Source of the DNA: Cruorifilaria tuberocauda
Taxonomy: Eukaryota > Nematoda > Chromadorea > Rhabditida > Onchocercidae
Assembly: GCA_013365365.1 (NCBI GenBank)
Contig: JABVXU010000118.1
Coordinates: 1-64,000 of the forward strand
Direction: 5' to 3'
Length of the DNA stretch: 64,000 bases
Shown here: piece after piece, positions 26,701 to 39,700 of the stretch
Numbering within the stretch: the stretch's first letter is position 1
Layout: every line of letters begins with the position of its first letter
Notes under the pieces: generated by a model
Told to the model about the DNA's origin: nothing
Database searches by the model: none
The model's input: the letters and a program-made list of their open reading frames with translations, nothing else
Made by a program: the position numbers and the translations under genes

Positions 26701-28413
26701 AAAAAGCAACATGAGATACGTCATGTTATTTGCTATAATTAATAAGTTTTTATGAATAGAAATAGAAAATTTCACTTTTTTTCAATTTAATAATGAATAA
26801 TGATAAGGATTGATAACAGAATAAATGATTAGGTTGGAAATAAATTATTTTAATAAATATGAACACCTGTATTGTAGCATAGGAACCGTCGGTAGCATTA
26901 CATTCAGGTACATAAACTTCGCTACTATTCATTCTTTCCGCTGCTAATTTCAACTGATAAGCTCGTTCCAGTTGGCATCGTAAATTTTCTACAAAAGAAT
27001 TTCTCTTAAAACTGAATTGTTTTCATGAAATTTTGATATTCGAAGATTATTTCCAGAAAATATTAATGATATAACAGCGTTTGATTTCAAATCAATTTAA
27101 CAGTAATATTAGTCTTTAACTTTTTAATACTGAAAATTGCGAAATTTAGGAAATGAACATACCGGGACAAGGTCCGGAGAATTGTTTTCTCACCGGATTA
27201 CCATGACATATGGCACGTTTCACCTCACAATATGAATTATACGTCCTTCCATCACTGCCACAAATTGGTTCCACGTTCATTTCTTCGTAATTACATAGCT
27301 TTTGCATAAAGCATTCCTCTTCCCCTTGCTAAATATCTTGCAAAAATATGACAAATGTATATTTAAAATAGTAATAAAGTGAAATGTTTAAAATTTAAGC
27401 AAGCAAAAATTAAAAAGCTTATCGTTAAAAGAATATGAAATGTAAAGGTAAAACAATAAAATATTAATTGCAACACAGTTCACTGATTATTTAAACTTTC
27501 TACTCAATTTTATGACTACCATTTTAGTTCTAAACTTTTAGTTTAGTTCCAATTTTATCATTTCTTCCTCGAAACTATACTCTTCCTTATTTTTTTCTTC
27601 CGCATTGTTTCTGGAAAACATTTCATTTATTCATTTTTTCTGCTCATCTGCTAATTAGCTTATCAAGAAAATATATGACTTAATAAATTATTTGAAATCC
27701 CTTTATATTTCTTTGAACGCTTATCAATGATTTCGTAATGAAAATTTTCATTATAAAAACAAACTTGAAAAGAATTCATAGACGTCAATAACTTCAATGA
27801 ATTCACGTAATGCGTACAAGTGAATATTGGCAATCAGATAGCATTAGATGGAAAATCACAAAAGAAACATTATCTCAATTTACTCCTTTACTTATTTTAC
27901 ACCATGTTAAAAATAATTTCAAATATTTTTGAGAATTTTAAAACAGAGTAATTAAATCTAATGACTTATATAGTACACGTAAAATATATTGCTTTGTTAC
28001 TAAAATTTACGTATTTTATATTTCTATTTGGGATATTGTAGAATTTAAGAACAAAGCTTTATCAAATATTTTAAAGATTTAAAATAAAACGAATGTAATC
28101 TATAGCTATGTAAATTTGAAATTCAAAAGTGGAATATCGAGAATTATTTAATCAATCAAATCTCATGAATTGCTATTATTGCTATCATGAAATTTCACTT
28201 CCACTTCCAAGTTTATATGAAAGGTTAATAAAAACCATTTAAGTATATATAATTCAGAAATAAGCGTTGATTCGTTTCAGATATTATAAGTGGAAAACTT
28301 ACAGATCGCTGATTTCGTAATTGTGCGATTGTTGTTAATGCAAATGCATTTGCGAATGTGCACGTACTACCTATGCCAATAAGCAAATGAGTTAGGAATA
28401 AGTAAATTGGCAT
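17786..28413 (-). CDS. SMOC: SMOC-type secreted modular calcium-binding protein with duplicated Tg1-EF-hand modules
   Basis: Fourteen exons: 28413-28303, 27328-27163, 26988-26867, 26627-26534, 26307-26248, 25640-25517, 25219-25104, 24356-24192, 20744-20622, 20244-20142, 19808-19651, 18933-18770, 18562-18412, 17880-17786 (TGA); 583 aa, all phases closing. Signal peptide 1-23 (an upstream Met at 28464 would add 17 residues). Kazal/follistatin-like domain 43-91 with six Cys and CGSDGRTYNSYC. First thyroglobulin-1 domain 97-163 (QCHKSTGYCWCV). First EF-hand pair: Asp206-Glu217 and Asp243-Glu254. Asn-rich linker about 273-310, then a charged segment. Second thyroglobulin-1 domain 365-432 (QCHRLSHICWCV). 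Second EF-hand pair: Asp497-Glu508 and Asp534-Glu545. All four calcium loops keep acidic positions 1 and 12. SMOC proteins are extracellular matrix modulators of BMP signalling; C. elegans has a shorter SMOC-1. The region between the two Tg1 domains is normally SMOC-specific, whereas here it is a recognisable EF-hand pair. Introns reach 3.4 kb (exons 8-9). Confidence 0.85.
19139..19345. repeat. Degenerate tandem repeat inside a SMOC intron
   Basis: Repeated variants of TCGCTTTATGTCTACGTGATTT occur at about 19146, 19190, 19213, 19254 and 19290-19330 with substitutions and spacers. They lie in the intron between SMOC exons 12 and 11, and are followed at 19376-19551 by a less AT-rich open plus-strand frame of unknown meaning. 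Confidence 0.4.
22905..23035. repeat. AAT/TAATAA-rich low-complexity tract
   Basis: An imperfect AAT triplet array lies in the large SMOC intron between exons 9 and 8. It resembles microsatellite expansion. Confidence 0.7.
23497..23541. repeat. GA-rich simple repeat
   Basis: An imperfect (GA)n purine tract in the same SMOC intron. A 79-codon minus-strand frame crossing it is a low-complexity artefact. Confidence 0.75.
24226..24312 (-). repeat. AAC/AAT triplet tract encoding the Asn-rich SMOC linker
   Basis: On the minus strand the triplets read mostly AAC, AAT and AGC within SMOC exon 8, encoding an Asn/Ser-rich spacer with runs such as NNNNN. The tract keeps the frame between flanking coding sequence, so its length may vary between strains without breaking the gene. 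Confidence 0.75.
26042..26074. repeat. Near-perfect 33 bp palindrome in a SMOC intron
   Basis: The arms AACTAATATC and GATATTAGTT flank a partly self-complementary centre (AATATCAGATATC). It lies between SMOC exons 6 and 5. Confidence 0.6.
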
Positions 28414-31400
28414 CGTTCGAAAAGTGATTCCTGATTGGCAAAAGTAGGCTATCCAACCCACCATGCAACAGTTTCCAAGGTTGCTTTACTGATAACACTT
28501 CCTTTCATTATCACTGAATCAAAACATACTGATAGAGGAGGAAATTGAAGATAACTCAAAATGGAACATTATTATTTGGTGTGCTTTATCATTTTAATTA
28601 ATTAAAAATTCTTCTTAACAAATGCTATCGTATGTGTCAGACGTTTAAATGATTTAATTTGCAGTTAAAAAAAGAATTATCATTGAACTTATTCGAGTGA
28701 TAAGAAGAGCTGATGAGAATATTTGAACAATTATCATTCACTTCTCATTATCATTTCAGTGATAATATTCATGGAATAGTACTCTCGATTACTTATTGAT
28801 ACTAATTTTTATTATCAATTAACAAAATAAAAATAAATGAAAAATCTAAAAGACTGCCAGCCATCTGTTAGTTTGAATTAAAAGGAAAAGAATGAGAAAA
28901 TGAGGAAAAAGCACAAGCACTATCAGTAAATCATTTTAAAAAAAGTGACTGAAATTTTTTTGGCAGAAAATTTACATTTCAATCAAAATGTCCCAGCGGT
29001 GCTAGGTCGTACCTTCTAATTTACTTTTCACTTTATCTTATTACTTATATATTATTATATTATATAAATTGCAAAATGTCAAATACAAAAATACACAAAT
29101 TATGTAGCAAATATGTGAGCAAAGGCTGTATATATATATATCATATTCAGATATATTTGTTAAAGTAACAAGTAAGAAATTTTATTTCTGTTTAACTAAT
29201 TATTTAAAGTGGAAAAGTTGAAAGACTTTCATGTTCAAATTTAATTGAATTAAATATGATTGGGAAGAGAAATGGTAAAAGTAAATAAGTTTAATTTTAT
29301 TTTTAAACTAAATTTATCTTTAAATTATCTTTCAGTATATTAATAAACATCAATGATAGTAATAAAATCATTTTATACACCATGAATGAACCACTCCAAG
29401 AATAAATTAGGGAAGAAACGAAGCAAAGAACGTTCGCAAAGTTTACTATCCAGAAATGGAAAAAAAAACTTTCTGGATACCATTTGCAGTAGTCAGATAA
29501 AAATTTCTGTTCATCCTGATGTTTTGGTAATTCGGTTGTGAGAATTCTTATGATTCATTCGACGATCGCATGCGGATTAGATCATATAATTGTATGTTTT
29601 AAAACACATGCATATATAGTCATAATATTTTGTAGATTCGAACAACCAAAGGAGAGGAATAATAATAAATATGGAAAAAAAATTTAAACAAAATTGAAAT
29701 GTAATAGAAATAGTTTTATTTCTAATTCAGATACAGTTAAAATTTGAATTAAACAGTCTAAATAAATTATGACAAAAAAATATATCTGAAATAATTGAAG
29801 ATTGAAGAAGAGAAAAGAAAAACAAAACGAATTATTTAATTCATAAATTAAATGAAAAGCATTTAAGTTCTTTGAAATAAGAAAAATGACAACCAAAAAG
29901 TTCACGATTATCTCTTTAGGATTGATTTTTCACAACATTATACTACTTCTTATTTGTCCTTCTATGAAAACAAAATTAAAACTGAATCCTGAATAAGGAA
30001 TTAGAGAAATTGAAATGATCCTAAAATCTTTCCATAATTTTTATAATATCTCGTAACAGATAATGGCAGGTATGATATAATAATTAAATGACTAATTGAT
30101 ATCATGAAACTTAATTCGTTCTTTTCCCCATCCTATTTTTCGTACTAACTTTTAAGAGCTTCTGATAGCTCATGAAAATATCTAATGAAGATGAAATCAT
30201 GTAGTGATAAAAGTTCCACAGTGATAAAATAGCATTAATATCAATAATGAATGACCTTGATCAATAACACGATTGTCTTTCAAAGTTCCAGTAAAATTCA
30301 ATGAATTGAGAAATTCAAAATGTCGCAGTGGAAAAACTGCGAATGATCAAAAGAGAGAATAGAGAAGTGAACAATTTTCTTGAATTTTTCCAATTCATCG
30401 AATTTCATTGGAACTCACTTCAAAGCGACTAACTTTATACTAAAGCTAAATTTTTCAATCACACTTCTCTATACAATAAACACTTCAAATATTCAAGGAT
30501 AAATACGAATTCTTGAGCTTACGTGAGTTAGCATATGCAAGACGTAACATCGTATATTCCAGTAGAAACTAAACGGAATTGTTCAAGAGAAAAATCAACG
30601 CAAATGATATTATTGATTACATATTACAGTAAAAATGCTTGCAATAACCTAAATAAAATTTCGACGAAAACGCTTGCCACGTAGTGTTACGTCAAAATAT
30701 CCTTTTACTGTAATTTATCTAATTTTACGCTAATAATTTAATCTGTACAGAAAATAGATCAGGTCAAATATTCCAGAACAAAAAGTAACGCAATAAATTT
30801 CCAGTATTTCATTTTACATTAAAAAAAATGGAATATCCACAAAAGTTATGATTAGCTGTGATATAGTTTTTTGCCAAAGTGGCGGTAAGCAATGATAAAT
30901 GATATCAGTTAGAACATGCAAACACTTCGGAATGCTAATTTTTTCTTAGCATAACAATTTGCGAGAATTTATTAAATCATAAATACGTCATTTTTGGAAA
31001 AAGAACACTTTGTCGTTTTTTGCTTTTCAAATTGATGACATAATTAGCATTTTGCTGCTTTTAGATGCCATTTATTGCTTGGTGCTTTGACAAATAAAGC
31101 AAACTGTAAATTATCAAATTTCAATTTAAAGAATATTAAACTGAAAAGCCATAACGACATATTGGATTAAAATAAATGTAAAGTTTGCCGAAGAAGATTG
31201 ATGTTTTGTAAATTCACATGCCAGATAATCATCTTGAGTACTATTTAAAAAATCAAGTATTTTTAACTTTTCTCTCTTCGGAGAAAACTTTTATACTTAA
31301 ATTACCGTAATATTTACTTTAAATTTCAGGCATAACATAATTTAAACTTTGATTATTAGTCATTTAAAAAATGAAAGTGAAGTTGAACAGTTTCAAATTC

Positions 31401-31725
31401 AACTAAATACTCAAATCGTACTGCGTAACTAAGCCTTTCACCCTTTGACCCTTTCATTTCTACTCGATTCGAGAGTCAACTCCTCCCGTTTCTTTTCCTC
31501 CATCGCAATATTCATCCCAATTTTTTTCTATTGTTGATATATTCTCTTCTTTCATTGACAGTTCATTAAAATCATCAATTAATAATATAATTTATTCTTT
31601 CACCTTTCTGTTAACTATTTACCTGTTCATTAAGATTCTTCTAACATCCTACTCTCAGTTCAGTCTCAGATGAATCGGATTACTTGCAGACGATCGTTGT
31701 GTTGTCACCGTCATATCGCTTACTT

Positions 31726-31867
31726 ATGACGAAGACTGAACGAAGAAAAAAGCCGGATGATCATGAAAAATTGGCGCAACTTAGACCGGAGGCGGGAATG
31801 GAACGGGGGATGATTCCTTTGTATATCTCCAAGACATCTAAATGTTTTTTCTTCCATTCTTTGAAAG
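31726..31867 (+). other. Candidate orphan first exon
   Basis: An ATG-initiated frame of 47 codons (starting MTKTERRKKPDDHEKLAQLR) ends at a plausible donor (AAAG then GTAATC) in phase 1. Its composition is clearly more GC-rich than the surrounding 10 kb and it is highly charged, like real coding sequence. No continuing exon or known family was found. It could also be a remnant of an inserted element. Confidence 0.25.
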
Positions 31868-31898
31868 GTAATCATCAAAATTCTGATGGTTCCTTTGG

Positions 31899-31942
31899 CC
31901 TGTCTGGGACAGGATGGCGCCAGACGGCGCCGATTACCATCC
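31899..31942. repeat. Adjoining GC-rich inverted repeats
   Basis: CCTGTC (31899-31904) pairs with GACAGG (31908-31913). Overlapping it, GGATGG and GGCGCC (31912-31921) can pair with GGCGCC (31926-31931) and CCATCC (31937-31942) around an AGAC loop and a 5-nt bulge. This is striking in such AT-rich surroundings. Confidence 0.5.
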
Positions 31943-32091
31943 TCGCATACCTGTGATGTTCATTTCATTGACAAAGTTATTGTCACTATTTCATATATCT
32001 GTGTTAATATACTGATAATGATATATGATATGATAACGAGTTATGACAAACCGATACATTTAGTTATTGAATATTAGGACTGTTGACGTTT

Positions 32092-32346
32092 TTAATTAGT
32101 TGGCACTTTTTTTGGCTCTAAGCAGTAAAGTACGTTTGTTGTCTTGTTCAAAAAGATTGATCTACTTTCCATTTCCCAATCTAACGATGTGCAAATGTTG
32201 CAGATGAGTTTGTTGTTGTAAATTCTGAGAGGCAAACCGTGAATCAATCGAAAAAGGTCAAGCTTAATACCTAAAGACCTGAAAAGACAGTCATAGGCTG
32301 ATAACGTTACCATTCCTGCAACTTCAATACAGTAGCACTCTTTCAT
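32092..32346 (-). other. Unassigned 84-codon open frame
   Basis: This ATG-to-TAA frame (starting MKECYCIEVAGM, ending LEPKKVPTN) has about 40% GC, unlike its flanks, and a mixed amino-acid composition rather than the Phe/Ile/Asn bias of chance frames. It has no recognisable domain. It sits with the candidate exon at 31726 in one GC-elevated island, so it may belong to a decayed insertion or a lineage-specific gene. Confidence 0.25.
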
Positions 32347-35300
32347 TGATTTTCTCGGGAGAAATAATAGTTACTACTAAGAGCTAAGGATCTACAAGAT
32401 CAGCTACAAAAACAAAATGAAACAGGAAAAGAGAGAGAATAGAAGAATTATTTTCATTTGAAAATTTTCATAAAAAAGGTTAAAAGATTTTGTTGACAAA
32501 TAAAATTGTCGCACATTTACAGCAAATGATGATAATTTATCCAATAAAATTATCATTACAATCAAAAACGGTAACAATAATTGAAAAAGTTTTTGAAGTA
32601 AAATGGGAAAGTTACATGTTTTTATTTGAATTAAATTTAAATTTCTTATTCTCGATGGTTTCCAAAGTAGAAACCAAAGTAGAAATTTGATGGAATGATT
32701 TGTTAACAACAAAGTAAATATCTTGAACATATTATTCATCATTATCCGAAATAATTCAAATCAAATTCTCATTTAATATTCATTGGTAGACTTTTCCAAT
32801 ACCAAATTTCAAATATTATCATAATTAAGTTTCATTATTTGAAGTTTTTGGTCCTAAAAAATGGTACTTACTATCGATCGCCTTCTAGTTTACTTAGAAA
32901 CTTTGCAAGCGTAATGTAATATCAAAAAAAAACTTTTCTTGCGAACTTTTTCCTAATATCATCCAGTATTCACATGGAATATTTAGTGATTACCTTGCAC
33001 AAATTCAATTCAAAATCAAATGCACGAAAAAAAATTTGCATAATAAATTACTCGAAATGATGAACTATTCCATCATTTTAACAAATTATACAAATTTTAA
33101 TGAAATGGAAAAAACATTGGCCATAAGCATTGGTTAAAATTTTAATTTAACTTTAGATAGCATGAAGTATTCAGGTCATATTTACAATCACTTATCACTT
33201 AACTTTAACATTCCCATCATTTGGTATGAATTTTCATAAAAGATTCACTCAGTAAGAAATCGTTACAATACAAAATTTGCAAGAGCCTTACAGAGAGAGA
33301 GTAAAATCACTGTGTTAAACTCTGAACAATTTTATCAGATGGAAAAGGCGCAATTGGGATGGAAATGCTAGAAGAGGAAGGAATTCGAACAACGCCTAAA
33401 TTGTTCATATCACAGGAGTGCAAAAAAAGAAAACGATAACAATCTTTCTCATCTAAATGAACCGAAACACTCTTTTGTCATTTCCAGATGATATATTATC
33501 AACAAGAATTCCAATCGCTTAACATTTCAACTTTATGATTTATTATCATTTACAATATATCAGGTTGAAATTGAACTCTAAATATTTGTGTTTAAATGAA
33601 TGTCACTCAATGCTTAATGATTATAGTGATGATGTTTTGCTGTGTAAGAAGAAAAAGTTTCATTCTGATAGCTTATCATGAAGTATAAGTGATAATGCAG
33701 AAATCTATTATTGTCTTAAGAATTATTTATAATAGATTTTGTATCACTGTAATCAAAACTAGACAATTCGAATATAACAAAGTTTTAGAAAATATTCAAA
33801 AAAAACGATATCCTTTTTTTATCATTTAAAATTGTTTTTAAAAATGAAACATATTTATAATAACTTATTTATCATTGTTACGAAATATTTAAATTATTTG
33901 TAAATCATTCCAAGTAATGTTCAAATGAAATCATTTAATAGAAAATATCGAAAAAAAAATCATCCTTTTAATGCAATTATAATGTAATTAAATAGCCTTA
34001 ATAATTTAAAAGTAATAGTTCAATAACCTAAAATAAACATTTCTCTCAACTTTGATATTACTATCAACTGATTATCATATAGTACAAAAATGAGAATCCC
34101 AAAAGCCATAAAACTGTTCTATTTATTTATTTGTTGAATAATTGATGAATTGTATTCAATTGTAGTACTATAACCTTTTTTCCATCAAGCATTATTATCA
34201 TCTTCCTCTGAAATGGTAGTCAGATTGGGAAATTTTTTGCAACAAATCGATTTTCTATCATTTCCTCTTGTTTTCATGCAAAATGAAAATCATTTCCAAT
34301 TAAGCTAACATTAATAGCTACTACTATTTTCATTTCCACTCAGTAATATAGCTCAAGTAAAATGCTATTTCCGAATCAACAAACAACTAATGAAGTTTGA
34401 ATTACCACGAAAAAAGACTATAGAACATTATCCGTATAGTATCAGACAAAGCATTTTATCTCAAATATTTCGTTAATTGTTTTATTGGAATAACTTATAA
34501 TGCATAAAATTTTGTATTCCTCTCCATTCTATAAGTTAATGGAAGTTTTTTTCCAATGAAGGTTTGATGAAAGAATTCATGGCTAAAACAAGTCTAGCTT
34601 ATGAGCTAATAGAACAGAATCAATTATCCAACATCGTTAAAGCCACATTCAAAATTGGAAATTTTTATTTTAGGAAAAAAAATCGCTAATTTTGTTGCTC
34701 GAATTTGTATTGCAGTACTGCCAAAAAACGGAAGACGAAAATTTAAATCCGAAGAGTTTCTCCATTTTTGTGGATAGGTGCTAGGATTATGGTATTGATG
34801 GAATTAATTTTAATTAATTTAGTTTTATTTAAACAAAATTTTATGATCAAATTAAATGAGCTTAATTAATATCAATTTTCGGATAAGAAGAAAGATTAAA
34901 TCTTAATTTTATACTATTCAAATATGATAAGGATTTTTTACTTTTAGATGAGAAAGAATTAAGATAATTGATCGATCAGATGATAAATTTAATGCTTCAA
35001 CTATCTTCAATATGTATTTTACCTCAAATTTTCACGTTCTTAAATTTTTGGTATTTTGTTAAAAATTTAAAAAAATATGTGAAATTCTTACAAAAGTAAT
35101 TCCATTTTACTTTTTACTTTAAACGTTTCATTTTTGCATATTATTGTTTTTTTCGAATTTGAAGTTAAAATTTCCATCAAAGAGTTAAAATTTATTTGAC
35201 TCATTCCTTATCTGCTTAGAATTCTTCACAGTATTTCATGCAATACATGAAAGATTTAAAAACAGAATTTTCGCTTTCATTGAATAATTTTTAAAACTTT

Positions 35301-35757
35301 GTAAACACCAATCAAAAGAATTAGTCAATTCAAATTAAATTATCGGTTTGTAAACTGAAAAATAAACAAATCGTAAAAAGTAACACTTTTCATTCATTCA
35401 TTTAACTTTTAAGTTGTCAAATTGTCTATCAGAGCTTATCACATTGATTAAGCATTTTCTTTTGTTTTAAATAATTGATAGTATAGAACAATGTATTAGT
35501 TCATAACAATGAAGAAAATGCGAAGTTTGATATATTTATTCATCCAAATATAATAATCATAAACGATAGCTAAAGTAATGTTTAATGATAAATTATGGAT
35601 TGAATTCATCTAACCAATGACCCTAAGCATAAATCATCAACTATGATATTTTTAGCTTTAGCCATCTTAAAATTTATGCGTGAAGAAGTATCAAGGGAGC
35701 TATTTTGCTAACGATTAGAAAAGTCCTCGAAGGTATAAGAAGCTATTCCAGACATTT

Positions 35758-35784
35758 AAAACATCAAAATCATTTTGATGTTTT
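35758..35784. repeat. Perfect 27 bp palindrome (13 bp arms)
   Basis: AAAACATCAAAAT, one C, then ATTTTGATGTTTT. A perfect inverted repeat with a single-base centre in intergenic DNA. Confidence 0.85.
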
Positions 35785-38700
35785 CTTTTTCTTTCTTGCA
35801 CTTTTCCGGTTGACACAAAATCTTTTAAATATTTCTAATTTAACTTTTTTCTTTCCGACTTATGGGATGAAAATAGCTTACCATATGTAATACATTCTTC
35901 AAGCTAAGATTTGAAATGTTTTGCTAAACCTTTTCAATTATATTTCAAAAGATTTAATTTTTAGCTAACTTACTTCAAATTTTCAATTTTAGACTAAAAA
36001 TTAAGTGAAAATTAAGATTTTTAGAATATTACCACAAGTATGTATAATTTTTTTTCGAGTTCTAACAATGTTTCCAAATTTCAAAACAACTTTTTTGATG
36101 ATTGAGTGAAAAATGTTTGGACCTATTCGATTTCATTTGATTTGAATTCGATTTGATCATTAAAAAAATTATAATCGGAAATCTAATTTCGTTCATTATG
36201 TTTAATTATTTCACATGGATAAATTAGAGATAAATTTGCTGAAGTGAAAATTTTAATTGTGTAAATTTATTTTTAAAAGATATAATTTCGAGAATATTCC
36301 TCTTCAATAAGCGAGAACTGAAGAAGAGGATTGAAGTGTTAAGCTTTTTCTCGGATAGTACCATTCAGAGAGGGAGAAAGACATAAGCTTTGCTTTTCAT
36401 TCTGATTCCAATGAAACTTTCCGTGGCCCAAGTTTAAAACGATTGAATATTTGCCAAAAAGTCGGAATGAACTGACAGATATATGCGATAGCTTCGTAAA
36501 AAAAGGCTTATTTCATAATTTAATGAATGAGAGAAAAATAAGACTAATCTTTAGTCTTTACTTTCAAAAAATTAACCCAATTTTCATTTGAATAATGATA
36601 TATATCGTATCTTAAAAAAGATTTGATTAATTATAAAAATTTTAGCGATGTGATTTTTTATAACAAAATACTTTTCATTTGAAATATTTATGAATCATGC
36701 AATTGAGCTTCGTGTAATTTGAAAAGCTGTATAAGTGATAAATTAAAGCTAAGGATAGAGCATAATGAAATTCTCATTTTCATCGATGATCATCAATCTA
36801 TTCTTTCATTTCTTTTTTCAGTTTAATAATCATTTTAATTTCACTGATTCGTTTTTTTTTTTTTTTCACCTCGAAATATCCATTATGTTAATGATAACCG
36901 TGTGATCATGCTTCTTCCGTCACATGAACTAAGTGATATATTTTCATGTCAGTTAATTAACTTATTGTCGTCATTTCCTAAATTTATTACTCCACTACTG
37001 TGTGAATTTTTTAATTGCTTCAAATAAGTTTATTTTCCATGCTGATTTCATGATATGGAATACTTTGCTTGGATGACGTATAAATTGTAAGCAAATTTTA
37101 CTGAAAAGTTTTAAGCATTACATTAAGCATTTTAGAATGCAATTCATTTCCTCTTCCTATTTTCAATGTAAATTTGGGATGAAATAGTGATGCCGTAGTT
37201 AGAAAAGAATAAATTAAAAAAAGAGAATTAAAATAGGATAGGTGAAAGAGGAGAGGAAAGGGAAAAAAGAAATGAGAAAAGACATTTTCCAATTATTTAT
37301 ATCATCATAATGTCTTATCAATGCTAGAAAAAGTTGTTTTCTTTGGAAAATATAAGCCATCAATTTTTATGTTAAAATTACTTTTCATTTTACAGGTTTC
37401 TTTCAAACTTTAAACTTTTGATAGTTCTTTACTTATCAAATATTTCATTTAACTTAATTACAACTTTGTTTCTATCAGGAAAAGCAAAAAAAAAATGTGA
37501 TACAAGAAAAAGATCGTATACATAAATCCTTTAAGATTTCAAAAAAAATTTTTTGATTAAAAATTTCCTAATTAAATTTCCTATTAAATATAAAAATTTC
37601 TGATAATTTGATAATTTTTGGATTACTTGTGGATTTTCCCGTTTCTTTTTCTGAAAACTCAAAATTTATTTGTTACGCTATTTCTTCAATTTCGAATTAA
37701 TTATGATAATTTCAAGCATATCAGCAGTGCAAGGGTGTTAAAAATCTTAATTTTATATGATAAGCTATCCACTAATCTCTTGAATGTCCATTCAAATTAA
37801 AATAAAATCAATTCACAAGTAAATTGGAAATTTTAAATTAAAAAAATGAGAACCAATTGCAACTTCTCAATTTCCATTGTTCTACTTTGCTTATCATGAT
37901 AATTGTTTTTCGATAGGAATGAAAACACTGATAACAATTCCATCATCATTCATCCATTCTTTATTGTTTTCTTGCTTATTCACTTTTTTGAAAATGAATA
38001 AAAGCATTTCGATGAAATTTCTTGAAATGAATTTTAGATGATGTATTATAATCGAAAATACTGCTAAGGAATTTACCATACTTAGTATTGAGTGATTTTT
38101 ACTCATTTATGATTTTTCATATTTTCATTCAGGAAAAAGAAAATTTTTCTCTTCCTATTTATAATCATTAATTAGGTAATTAGGTAGTACGATTTATTTG
38201 GATTTCGAATTTTCTATTCTTCTCTATGAGTAAAATACTCAGTGTCGAATATTCGGAAGCGTCGTTAAAATTAAACTTGTCATTCATTATTCCGGATTAC
38301 TTATTCCGGTTCTTGCATGAGTGGTTTTGATTGAATTTCTTGAAGAAAAAACATTGCTTAATTGAAGCATTTGACTGTTAGCAACATAATTTGGATTCTT
38401 TTTTCTGCTCTTCTGAAGAAAGTCGGGAATTTCAATTGTGAGAATAATAAAGCAAAAAATGCTTTGCATCTAAGCACCCACTTTGTTGAATCACATGCAC
38501 ACATACACACACACATGTATAAATCAGATAAATAACGGAAAGATTTAGCAAGGCCCTATCGAATTACTTAGGCCTACTAGCAGATATTAGGCCTAATCGT
38601 AATCCTGAAAAACAAACAATCCAAATTTCTTTCATTTTCATTGGAAAATGAAAACAATTTGAGTAGTATCGGAGAAGCATTCGTTAGAATTACAGCGCGA

Positions 38701-39660
38701 AATTTTAGAGTGAAATAAAATTTTTAAAAATATCAATGTTGAAATGAAAATTTTTTGCGAATGGATTAGATTGATGTGAGGATATGTGATAATGATTTTC
38801 ATTTTATCATTGAAATTGTCGAGTGATTCATCTGATAATTGTTATCATTTATCTACTTCAATTCTTATTGATCCAGAAAAGAAATTGTATCATTAAAAGA
38901 AGAAATCTTTATTTCATTCTTTTTATCATTTCAAAAAGCTATTGAGAAGTACCGTATCGGAATGGAGATATTCTATTACAATAGTAAATTCTCCTTTTAT
39001 CATATATTCAAAATATTAATTATCCATTTTGGAAAAAATTTTATATTCAGTGTTTGGCTATGAGAAATTTTTCTTTTGCAAAAATTATCCATATCAGGAA
39101 TTTGCTATAAAATTTTTTAAAATAATTATTACTGAAGTTTGCATAGCAATTAATAAATGATTTCCTGATTTGATCAAATAAGAATTTAATCGATTAAATC
39201 ATTTTATTCTATTCCATAAATCCTGTCTTACATTTCTGTTACATTCCTTTCTTCTTAACTTTATGCTAATTTCAAATGGAAACATTAATTTCAAGAAATT
39301 GTTGAAGAAAAGATAAAATTGAAGTTTTCTTTGGAAAAGTATGATATATGATAAGGATGTTAATGAGAAACTACTGTATAGAAGGGAGATTAATTAATAA
39401 TATAATTTAATTCTTTATTGCTTATTTACTTATATATGGTATATTAAATATCAATTGAGAAAAGATTATTTCAAATATAATTTCCAAATATTTAAAATCC
39501 GATATTACTGATATAAGCAATAATTATTTCAATTTTAGATTGAGAATTACAAACAATAAATAGTTTAAAAATTTTAGATACAATGAATTTGAAACATACA
39601 GAAATCTGAATGAATCTAGTTAAATTGAAAGATTAGATGGAGAAAAAGGACGAAGGAGAA

Positions 39661-39700
39661 AGAAAGAGAGAGAGACAGAGAGAGAGAGAGAGAAAAAGGG
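39661..39700. repeat. (GA)n simple repeat
   Basis: A GA-rich purine microsatellite with one CA interruption. Confidence 0.85.
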
